From Bacteroidota bacterium (GTDB lineage Bacteria; Bacteroidota; Bacteroidia; Sphingobacteriales; Sphingobacteriaceae): a stretch of 36,293 bases of DNA. Positions 8,376 to 14,217 of the stretch are shown here, in pieces. Below the pieces are notes generated by a model, which was not told the origin of the DNA, did not search any database, and saw only the letters and a program-made list of their open reading frames with translations. The DNA lies in assembly GCA_013286325.1 (NCBI GenBank), contig JABDFZ010000020.1, positions 1 through 36,293 of the forward strand, given 5' to 3'. A program made the translations under genes and the position numbers. How positions within the stretch are numbered: the stretch's first letter is position 1; every line of letters begins with the position of its first letter.

Positions 8376-8428
8376 CTGAATATTTTGAAAAAACAAAAAT
8401 GGAATTGCCTTACGATTACTCGTTAAGC
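8366..8428 (-). promoter_or_regulatory. trp attenuator: alternative RNA structures
   Basis: Three mutually exclusive pairings can be drawn on the minus-strand RNA. Pause hairpin 1:2 pairs GCTTAACGA (plus 8420-8428, at the end of the Trp codons) with TCGTAAGGC (8407-8415), 9 positions with one mismatch and loop GTAA. Antiterminator 2:3 pairs GGCAATTC (8402-8409) with GGGTTGCC (8366-8373), 8 pairs including two G.T. The third structure is the 3:4 terminator. Segment 2 overlaps both of the first two, as in classic ribosome-mediated attenuation. When Trp-tRNA is scarce, the ribosome stalls on the Trp codons, freeing segment 2 to block the terminator. Inferred by hand pairing. Confidence 0.8.
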
Positions 8429-8457
8429 CACCACCAATTGTTGTTTATTATTTTCAT
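8416..8457 (-). CDS. trpL: trp operon leader peptide (three consecutive Trp codons)
   Basis: This 13-codon ORF on the minus strand encodes MKIINNNWWWLNE and stops with TAA. Three tandem TGG codons in a 13-codon ORF directly before a Rho-independent terminator and the trpDFBA genes is the hallmark of an attenuation leader peptide. The start codon lies 14 nt after the -7 box and has no Shine-Dalgarno sequence, like many genes of this phylum. Its last codons form the 5' arm of the pause hairpin. It should act in cis by ribosome stalling rather than as a functional protein. Confidence 0.88.
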   Translation of the reverse strand: MKIINNNWWWLNE

Positions 8458-8471
8458 TGTTGTTTATGGCA

Positions 8472-8503
8472 CAAATATGGAAATAGTTTTTCCTAAAAGC
8501 AAG
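8472..8503 (-). promoter_or_regulatory. Promoter of the trp leader and trpDFBA
   Basis: On the minus strand a CTTG (plus 8500-8503) is followed after exactly 20 bp by CATATTTG (plus 8472-8479). These are single-base deviations from TTTG and TAnnTTTG at ideal spacing. The predicted transcript starts a few bases before the leader peptide ATG at 8457. The region is shared with the divergent potassium-channel gene. Confidence 0.7.
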
Positions 8504-8635
8504 CAGAATGATATTTTTACTGTTAAGTTGATTAATCGAGTGCTTGTTTAGGTTAAGTAGTTGTAATATTGTTTTAAATAACTGCCTGCATAACCCGATC
8601 AACCATTCGCTCAAACAACATACGCTACTCAGCCC

Positions 8636-9601
8636 ATGATTAAAAACATACGAAAAATAAACCCAGAAGATGACCTTGGCTTTGGCCCTCAGCCGGTTAT
8701 AAAGAATCAGCCATTAATGAATAAGGATGGTTCGCCCAATGTGCGGCGGATTGGTTTGCCATTTTATAATACTGCAAATAATTACCATACGCTGATCACT
8801 ATGAGCTGGACGAAATTCTGGGCGATGGTTTTAAGCTGTTATTTAGTGGTCAATATCATATTTGCCTTTATCTATATGTCATTCGGCCCGAACAGCCTTG
8901 ATGGCACTTCAGGCGATTCGCACTTCGCCCATTTTATGGATGCCTTGTTTTTCTCGGCACAAACCATATCAACAGTTGGTTATGGGCATATAAGCCCGAA
9001 AGGAATGGGAACAAACAGCGTTGCGGCACTGGAATCAATGCTGGGTTTGCTGGCATTTGCACTGGCTACAGGCTTGTTATACGGGCGTTTCTCAAGGCCA
9101 TCGGCACAAATAATATTCAGTAAAAACGTATTGGTAGCTCCATACCGCGAAAAGGGTAGGGCAATAATGTTCAGATTGGCAAATTTACGCAGGAATATGC
9201 TGATAGACCTTGAAATAGAGATTGTATTTTCATACAATGACACGGTAGATGGTAAAGTTTTGCGCAGATTTTACCCCCTGGAAGTTGAACGCCGGAATGT
9301 AAGTTTACTTACCATAAACTGGACTGTGGTTCATCCGCTTGATGATAAAAGCCCGCTGGGAGATATGACAAAAGATGATCTGATCAGGTCGGAAGCAGGC
9401 TTTGCTGTTTTACTGAGGGCTTTTGATGATACCTTTTCGCAAACCGTTCACTCGCGCACACAATACCAGGCGCACGAAATTGTCTGGGGCGCAAAATTTA
9501 AACCTGCTTTTGACCGGGATGAAACCGGTAGAATTGTATTGGATTTGAGCAAGATAAGTGAGCATGAGCCTTTCGATCTGGAGAAAATAGGAGAGGATTA
9601 A
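8636..9601 (+). CDS. Inward-rectifier-type potassium channel (KirBac-like)
   Basis: The 321-residue protein has two membrane helices (about residues 58-82 and 128-148) around a pore loop with the K+ selectivity filter T113-V-G-Y-G117. A beta-rich cytoplasmic IRK domain follows, with motifs such as L-x-x-R-x-A-N-x-R-x-N and the W-T-V-V-H-P-L-D-x-x-S-P-L strand. The N-terminal D-D-L-G-F-G and the amphipathic slide-helix region are typical of bacterial Kir channels. It should form a tetramer conducting K+ across the inner membrane. It is divergent from the trp unit and has no functional link to it; the two share about 130 bp of upstream DNA. No strong promoter match was found. Confidence 0.93.
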   Translation: MIKNIRKINPEDDLGFGPQPVIKNQPLMNKDGSPNVRRIGLPFYNTANNYHTLITMSWTKFWAMVLSCYLVVNIIFAFIYMSFGPNSLDGTSGDSHFAHFMDALFFSAQTISTVGYGHISPKGMGTNSVAALESMLGLLAFALATGLLYGRFSRPSAQIIFSKNVLVAPYREKGRAIMFRLANLRRNMLIDLEIEIVFSYNDTVDGKVLRRFYPLEVERRNVSLLTINWTVVHPLDDKSPLGDMTKDDLIRSEAGFAVLLRAFDDTFSQTVHSRTQYQAHEIVWGAKFKPAFDRDETGRIVLDLSKISEHEPFDLEKIGED

Positions 9602-9728
9602 TAAAGAAGAATTATTTTCAATATTATCCAAAATCTGTTAAACCTTTTCTTAATTTTATTGTCTTTAACGACAGTTTATTATCAAATACAAATAAACTGT
9701 TATCGCCTGTCAATAAAATATTTACCCC

Positions 9729-10691
9729 ATGAAAAAAGGATTATACCTAACACTTATAACACTGGCAATTTACACGCTTGCATCCTGTAATAAGGACAAG
9801 AAAGTAATACCTCAGGAACAAAATTCACCAAGATCTATAGGATTTCAAACATCAAGCGCGAAAAAGTTTTTAACTATAGCCCAGCTTGATACTGCGGTTT
9901 TACTTGGTAAACCGACAGATATGCTTGATATGGAGGTGACTTTATCAGCTCCACTCAATATACGGTCGACAGTATCTGCTACCATTGTTCCTGATAACAC
10001 AGCGTTAAACGTCTTTAATGCCAATCAACTGAAAAATGCCTTTACAGCGCCTCAAGGATGGACTGGCCGCACTTATATCCCTTATCAGCAACTGCCCGCA
10101 TCAGATTATACCTTGCAAAATGGAGGGAAAGTAACCATTAACCCTGGCCAGAAAAGCGTAACTGTGCGCGTTAGCTTTGCTGGTGATAAAATTGATTTTT
10201 ATAATAAAAATATCTTTAAAGATGCTTTGAGCTTAAAACTTACCGGGGTAAATGGGGCAACATTAACAGACAGTTTAAGTGAGGCTTTGATAATAATAAA
10301 ACCGCAAAGCGCTTACGCGGGAAATTACAAGGCCACGGGTACAGAGTCTTTTTCTACTGCTGGAGGCAATAATTTTAATACTTCTGAAAACCTTACTTCA
10401 GTTACGCCAAATACTGTATTAAAACAAAGTTTTGGAAGTTATAGCGGCTTTTGCTACCTTACAGTAAACCCCGATAATAGTGTAAGTATAAATTTTCTTA
10501 AAGGGGTAGAAGGGCCATTTTATGTTGACGGCCTGGATAATAATATTCTTTTTGCAACCGCTGATGCAGAGTCATATTCTCAATTTGGTGTTAACAAATA
10601 TGATCCGGTTACTAAAACGTTTACACTGAATTATAAATATCAATATCCCAGCGTAACAGGAAGTTTTTCAGAAACACTAACCTTAAAATAA
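9729..10691 (+). CDS. DUF1735/BT_3987-like lipoprotein
   Basis: The 320-residue protein opens with a lipoprotein signal peptide ending in T-L-A-S-C (Cys20), so it should be lipid-anchored and probably surface-exposed. The N-terminal domain (about 30-190) resembles DUF1735/BT_3987-type immunoglobulin-like domains: V-T-L-S-A-P-L, V-P-D-N-T-A-L-x-x-F-N, Y-x-L-x-x-G-x-V-T-I-N-P-G-x-x-S-V-x-V. The C-terminal part (about 195-320) is a beta-sandwich-like region. Such proteins often accompany SusC/SusD glycan-uptake systems, but no susC or susD lies here, so the ligand is unknown. It ends 1 nt from the convergent SDR gene, with no terminator between them. Confidence 0.72.
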   Translation: MKKGLYLTLITLAIYTLASCNKDKKVIPQEQNSPRSIGFQTSSAKKFLTIAQLDTAVLLGKPTDMLDMEVTLSAPLNIRSTVSATIVPDNTALNVFNANQLKNAFTAPQGWTGRTYIPYQQLPASDYTLQNGGKVTINPGQKSVTVRVSFAGDKIDFYNKNIFKDALSLKLTGVNGATLTDSLSEALIIIKPQSAYAGNYKATGTESFSTAGGNNFNTSENLTSVTPNTVLKQSFGSYSGFCYLTVNPDNSVSINFLKGVEGPFYVDGLDNNILFATADAESYSQFGVNKYDPVTKTFTLNYKYQYPSVTGSFSETLTLK

Positions 10692-10692
10692 A

Positions 10693-11508
10693 CTACTTCA
10701 ACAACGAGTTTCGCTCCTTTGCTATTTTGTTAAAGACCAGCTTATCCAGCAGCTTAGGAAAGAATTTGCCAATTAATACCGTTAGTTTTCCTTCACCTGT
10801 CATTATTAAGGTTCTTTTACGGCTTTTAACACCGTCAGCAATAATTTTGGCCACCTCGTCGCTGGTCATCATTTTTTCTTCGTTTAAAGTGCTTTCCCGC
10901 TGTTGGTTACCTTCTTTATCTAAAGCAGTATTACGGATGTTTGATGCGGTAAAACCCGGGCATGCAGTTAATACATGAACGCCGGTCTTTAAATTTTCAA
11001 TGCGTAATGCATCCAGAAAACCATTCATTGCAAACTTTGATGCCGAATAGCCTGTACGGCCTGGCAAGCCTTTATAACCAGCTATTGACGAAACACCTAC
11101 AATGCTACCTTTTGTTTTTAAGATCTCGGGCAGTGCATACCTTGTACAATATACTGTACCCCAAAAGTTTACATCCATTACTGATTTTAAAACTTTAACA
11201 TCGGTATCTTTGAACAGCGCCCGCATAGAAATACCTGCATTATTAATCAGAATGTCTATTTTTTCGAAGGTAACAAGAGCTTGCTTAATCAAAAGTTCGC
11301 AATCGGCCTCAACGGTTACATCGCATTGTACGGCAACTGCTTTTATTTTGTATTGCTGTTCAAGCTGCTGTGTTATAGTGCATAAATTAACAAAATGCCT
11401 TGCACCTAAAACAAGATTTGCACCACGTTTGGCAAATTCTGTAGCAAGTGATTTACCGATACCAGAAGAAGCACCGGTTATAATTACAATTTTATTGGTA
11501 AAATCCAT
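10693..11508 (-). CDS. Short-chain dehydrogenase/reductase
   Basis: The 271-residue protein has a classical SDR Rossmann domain. The cofactor motif T-G-A-S-S-G-I-G lies at residues 11-18, N-N-A-G at 89-92, the catalytic Ser at about 140-141, and Y154-x-x-x-K158 in Y-S-A-S-K. G-A-R (35-37) after beta2, and no acidic residue there, suggests NADP(H) preference. The C-terminal 25 residues (F-F-P-K-L-L-D-K-L-V-F) form a hydrophobic helix, as in membrane-associated ketoreductase/DHRS7-like members. The substrate cannot be predicted. It is 40 bp downstream of the PIN-domain gene. Confidence 0.92.
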   Translation of the reverse strand: MDFTNKIVIITGASSGIGKSLATEFAKRGANLVLGARHFVNLCTITQQLEQQYKIKAVAVQCDVTVEADCELLIKQALVTFEKIDILINNAGISMRALFKDTDVKVLKSVMDVNFWGTVYCTRYALPEILKTKGSIVGVSSIAGYKGLPGRTGYSASKFAMNGFLDALRIENLKTGVHVLTACPGFTASNIRNTALDKEGNQQRESTLNEEKMMTSDEVAKIIADGVKSRKRTLIMTGEGKLTVLIGKFFPKLLDKLVFNKIAKERNSLLK

Positions 11509-11547
11509 AAATTGAGAAAGCTATACTTGTTGAAAAATGCCTTTCGA

Positions 11548-11940
11548 TCATAGATCTATTATTCGTAACAAGTCAATTCTGTCGAAATGTTTTCTGTTTA
11601 ATGTAGCACAAGGCAAATCATAAGAAATTGCTGTTGCTGCTATAAAAAGATCAGCGAGATCTATTTGTTTACTTTTAATCTTCAAGGCTGAGTTGATATT
11701 TACTGCTTCTTTTGCTGTTGCCCTATTAAAAGGTAGCACGTTGACATTGTCTAAAAAAGCCTCCCAAAATTCAAATTGTGCAGATGTTGCACCTGAATAA
11801 ATTTCATATTCTGTTATGGCAGAAATGCAAAAGCTATATCCCTGATCAACTAATTTTATGAGTGCCGAATTAGGTTTGTTAGTTTTCCGGAAGTAGTCGA
11901 TAAGGATAGAAGTATCCGCTAAAACTATTTTGTCCGCCAT
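11548..11940 (-). CDS. PIN-domain ribonuclease toxin (VapC-like)
   Basis: The 130-residue protein has the acidic triad of PIN nucleases: D9 (L-A-D-T-S-I-L-I-D-Y-F), E46 (S-A-I-T-E-Y-E-I-Y-S-G) and D94/D97 (I-D-L-A-D-L-F-I-A-A-T-A). The late C-A-T-L-N-R-K-H-F motif completes the fold. VapC toxins are Mg2+-dependent RNases that cut tRNA or rRNA when free of antitoxin. The gene overlaps the upstream 75-codon ORF by 16 bp, the normal arrangement of a type II toxin-antitoxin operon with the antitoxin first. The RNA target is unknown. Confidence 0.9.
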   Translation of the reverse strand: MADKIVLADTSILIDYFRKTNKPNSALIKLVDQGYSFCISAITEYEIYSGATSAQFEFWEAFLDNVNVLPFNRATAKEAVNINSALKIKSKQIDLADLFIAATAISYDLPCATLNRKHFDRIDLLRIIDL

Positions 11941-12152
11941 TTATTTATAGCAATTCTGGTTTTAGCAATCTCTTCTATCTGATCTTCGGAAAAAGTTGGA
12001 CCTTTTAAAAGAAGAGTTTTAAAATCACTCACTTTGTTTGTAGATGTTGTTTGTTTTTCGATCTCAGCTTTAAGAATGGATAATTTCGTTTGCGGAAGAC
12101 CCTTAACAATCTTCAGTAATTCATCAAACCCGATATCAACAATTGCTTGCAT
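11925..12152 (-). CDS. Putative antitoxin paired with the PIN toxin
   Basis: The 75-residue, charged, mostly helical protein has no recognisable enzymatic motif. The N-terminal half (I-G-F-D-E-L-L-K-I-V-K-G-L-P-Q-T-K-L) resembles small antitoxin-like ORFs found before PIN genes in Bacteroidota. The C-terminal part (F-S-E-D-Q-I-E-E-I-A-K-T-R-x-A-I-N-K-W-R) could wrap the toxin. No clear AbrB, RHH or HTH fold is visible. Function is assigned from position, size and the 16-bp overlap with the toxin. A full-consensus promoter lies just 4 nt before its ATG, so the mRNA may be leaderless. Confidence 0.75.
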   Translation of the reverse strand: MQAIVDIGFDELLKIVKGLPQTKLSILKAEIEKQTTSTNKVSDFKTLLLKGPTFSEDQIEEIAKTRIAINKWRTK

Positions 12153-12156
12153 ACAC

Positions 12157-12187
12157 CAAATTTAACAAGATTTTATTAGACTTCAAA
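12157..12187 (-). promoter_or_regulatory. Full-consensus promoter of the toxin-antitoxin operon
   Basis: On the minus strand, TTTG (plus 12184-12187), a 19-bp spacer and TAAATTTG (plus 12157-12164) match the phylum's consensus exactly. Only 4 nt separate the box from the antitoxin ATG at 12152, so transcription should begin at or within a few bases of the start codon. Confidence 0.75.
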
Positions 12188-12206
12188 TGGATAAGCAAAA
12201 ATTGGA

Positions 12207-13040
12207 TTATTTAACCTGATACGAAGAAGGGAACAGTTGAGGTATACCTTTAACTTTAAGCTCAGGCATTCTTATTAAATACTTTACAGCGAATGCAAAC
12301 ATAGCCCCATAAAAATATTTAATATAACTCCAGCTAAATTTTGTCAATAACTGGCTTTCAAAGTTAATGATATACGTTTTTGGGAAATAATAGTTTTTAA
12401 AACCTGCAAGCCTTATCCTGTACGACAGATCGATATCTGCTCCATACATAAAGAAACGCTCATCAAATAAACCCGCCTCATCCAAAGCAGATCTGCGAAG
12501 CATCATACAGGCGCCGTTTAATATATCAACCTCCGCCACCTGGAATTCTTCAACCCAATCTTTACGGTTACGATCATTTAAGCGGGTTTTAGGCAGATGT
12601 TTATCAAAGCCGATAAGCCTTAAAAATGCACTCCATGTTTTTGATAAACCATGTATTGATTCCGGGAAAAAACGTCCTTGCGGACTAAGCATTCTTACAC
12701 CCATACCTCCTGCATCGTTATGCTCATCCATAAAGGCGATCATCTTTTCGATAGAGTCCTTGCCGCTTATTGTATCCGCACTGACCAGTAAAATATACTC
12801 ACCTAAAGCAAGCTTCAGTGCCTGATTATTTGCCTTAGCTTTCCCGAGATCTGTATTGTTTGCAATAACCTGGGCATCAGAGAAATTATCTGAAATCATT
12901 TCAAGCGACTTGTCGGTAGAAGCGTTGTCTACTATAAATAATTCATAATCAATGCCTTTGCAAGCATTAATTAAAGAATTTAATGTTTGTTTAAGCAATA
13001 AACAAGCATTACGATTAACGACAATTATTGATAATTTCAT
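12207..13040 (-). CDS. Family 2 glycosyltransferase
   Basis: The 277-residue protein is a GT-A-fold GT2 enzyme. It starts L-S-I-I-V-V-N-R-N, followed by L-F-I-V-D-N-A-S-T-D-K-S (nucleotide-binding Asp), then N-x-D-L-G-K-A-K-A-N-N-Q-A, L-L-V-S-A-D-T and the late F-M-Y-G-A-D-I-D-L-S-Y-R motif that holds the catalytic-base region. This pattern is typical of rhamnosyltransferase/WbbL-like enzymes that build O-antigen or other surface glycans. There is no strong membrane anchor. It abuts recR directly (ATG immediately after the recR stop), so the two are cotranscribed although functionally unrelated. Donor and acceptor are unknown. Confidence 0.9.
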   Translation of the reverse strand: MKLSIIVVNRNACLLLKQTLNSLINACKGIDYELFIVDNASTDKSLEMISDNFSDAQVIANNTDLGKAKANNQALKLALGEYILLVSADTISGKDSIEKMIAFMDEHNDAGGMGVRMLSPQGRFFPESIHGLSKTWSAFLRLIGFDKHLPKTRLNDRNRKDWVEEFQVAEVDILNGACMMLRRSALDEAGLFDERFFMYGADIDLSYRIRLAGFKNYYFPKTYIINFESQLLTKFSWSYIKYFYGAMFAFAVKYLIRMPELKVKGIPQLFPSSYQVK

Positions 13041-13658
13041 TTACTTAGATAGTGAATTTATGTACGGGACACGTGTAACGATGGATCTTCCTAAGGTGAT
13101 TTCATCTACATACTCCAATTCACCACCAAAAGCTATGCCACGAGCTATGGTTGAGATGGTTATATCAAAAGATTTTAAGCGTTTATCCAGGTAAAATATG
13201 GTGGTATCGCCTTCCATAGTGGCGCTTAAGGCGAAAATAATTTCTTTTGCATTATTTTCCTTTAATCGCTCAACCAATGAATCCACTTCAAGATCGGATG
13301 GGCCAATCCCATCCATCGGGGAAATTAAGCCTCCCAAAACATGATATACCCCGTTATATTGATTGGTATTTTCAATAGCCATTACGTCTCGGGTATCTTC
13401 AACAACACATATCATGCTCTGGTCCCGTTTGGGTGAAGAGCAGATTTCACAAACAGGATGATCGGAAATATTTAAACACACGCGGCAAAACTGGATCTCA
13501 TTACGCAGTTTACTTATTGAGGAGCTAAACTTTTCTACATCAGCCTTATCCTGATTAAGCAGGTGTAAAACCAGCCGCAAAGCAGTTTTCTGGCCAACCC
13601 CCGGTAGTTTCGAAAATTCAGCTACAGCATCTTCAAGCAACTTTGATGAAAAGTTCAT
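13041..13658 (-). CDS. recR: Recombination protein RecR
   Basis: The 205-residue protein shows the complete RecR architecture. It has an N-terminal helix-hairpin-helix (L-P-G-V-G-Q-K-T-A-L-R-L), a C4 zinc finger (C-R-V-C then C-E-I-C) and a Toprim domain (C-V-V-E-D-T-R-D-V-M-A-I-E, then Y-H-V-L-G-G-L-I-S-P-M-D-G-I-G-P). RecR works with RecO and RecF to load RecA at gaps. Length is standard. The 8-bp repeat array of the S23 element begins 18 bp upstream of its ATG, where the -33 region of its promoter would be; a near -7 box TATCTTCG survives at 13663-13670 on the minus strand. Confidence 0.97.
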   Translation of the reverse strand: MNFSSKLLEDAVAEFSKLPGVGQKTALRLVLHLLNQDKADVEKFSSSISKLRNEIQFCRVCLNISDHPVCEICSSPKRDQSMICVVEDTRDVMAIENTNQYNGVYHVLGGLISPMDGIGPSDLEVDSLVERLKENNAKEIIFALSATMEGDTTIFYLDKRLKSFDITISTIARGIAFGGELEYVDEITLGRSIVTRVPYINSLSK

Positions 13659-13676
13659 GTTGCGAAGATAAGGAAT

Positions 13677-13713
13677 AGTCCGAAAGTCAGGAAGTCCGCA
13701 AGTCCGAAAGATG
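13677..13713 (+). repeat. Left terminal inverted repeat (8-bp array)
   Basis: Units at 13677, 13685, 13693 and 13701 read AGTCCGAA, AGTCAGGA, AGTCCGCA and AGTCCGAA, followed by AGATG. The array is in strict 8-bp register. Confidence 0.9.
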
Positions 13714-13787
13714 ATTTGAAGGGGTAAAAATAAATGTTCATTAAATTTAGTTTTGTTTAATAACTTGTGGCTTCAATATCAATTTAT

Positions 13788-14099
13788 ATGAGTTTTAAAT
13801 TCGAGAAATTAATAGTTTGGCAGAAGGCTGTGGATTTGGCGGCAAGTGTTCACGACTTGACAAAAAGTTTTCCAAAAGAAGAGCTATTTATGTTGTCAGC
13901 GCAAATAAAACGGGCCGCTGACTCTGTTTCGTTAAATATAGCAGAAGGCTCTACTGGTCAGTCAAATGCTGAGTTTAATAAGTTTTTAGGTTATGCATTA
14001 CGTTCAAACGTTAAAGTTGTAGGATGTTTATATCTTGCACAAAAAAGGAACTTAATTGAACAACCTAATTTCTCTAAAATTTACGCGCAGTGCGAATAG
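13788..14099 (+). CDS. Four-helix-bundle protein, S23/23S-rRNA-intervening-sequence type, with a premature amber codon
   Basis: The protein (103 residues from ATG 13788) shows the S23/IVP signature: F-E-K-L-I-V-W-Q-K-A-V-D-L at the start, F-P-K-E-E-L-F-M-L-S-A-Q-I-K-R-A-A-D-S-V-S in the middle, then N-I-A-E-G and F-L-G-Y-A-L-R-S. Such proteins form pentameric four-helix bundles. Homologues occur in 23S rRNA intervening sequences and, as Avd, in diversity-generating retroelements; the cellular role of free-standing copies is unclear. The frame also opens at GTG 13767, but ATG 13788 gives the usual N-terminus. A TAG at 14097-14099 is followed in frame by ILVMINGLKNSLK and TAA (14139-14141), which matches the family's normal C-terminal helix, so the last 14 positions are cut off by a nonsense change. 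Confidence 0.85.
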   Translation: MSFKFEKLIVWQKAVDLAASVHDLTKSFPKEELFMLSAQIKRAADSVSLNIAEGSTGQSNAEFNKFLGYALRSNVKVVGCLYLAQKRNLIEQPNFSKIYAQCE

Positions 14100-14169
14100 A
14101 TTTTGGTTATGATTAACGGCTTGAAAAACTCTTTAAAATAAATATTAAATTGCACTTCTATAATTAGTT

Positions 14170-14206
14170 CATCTTTCGGACTTCCGGACTTTCGGACTTC
14201 CGGACT
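14170..14206 (-). repeat. Right terminal inverted repeat (8-bp array)
   Basis: CATCT (14170-14174) is followed by TTCGGACT, TCCGGACT, TTCGGACT, TCCGGACT in strict 8-bp register up to 14206. Its reverse complement matches the left repeat at 33 of 37 positions. It ends 11 bp before the symporter ATG. Confidence 0.9.
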
Positions 14207-14217
14207 AACAAAAGCAC

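Larger units (their letters stand above)
13677..14206. mobile_element. Candidate inverted-repeat element carrying a four-helix-bundle gene
   Basis: A 530-bp unit is bounded by 37-bp inverted repeats (13677-13713 and 14170-14206) identical at 33 of 37 positions when one is reverse-complemented. Each repeat is four 8-bp units of AGTCCGNA type plus AGATG (left) or CATCT (right) on the inner side. A single S23/IVP-like gene lies inside. The unit sits between the divergent starts of recR and the symporter, 18 and 11 bp away. No target-site duplication and no transposase were found, so mobility is inferred from structure and from the second, empty array pair at 15683-15816. Confidence 0.6.

Noticed and set aside
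8423..8614. A 63-codon ORF on the minus strand upstream of trpD
   Set aside because: It overlaps the trp promoter and leader peptide in another frame, has no family resemblance, and the leader ORF with three Trp codons explains the region better.
11102..11515. A 137-codon ORF opposite the SDR gene
   Set aside because: Antisense to an intact SDR with all catalytic motifs; no recognisable protein features.
13677..13713. Short regular repeats resembling a CRISPR array
   Set aside because: Units are 8 bp and contiguous with no spacers, and no cas genes are nearby.
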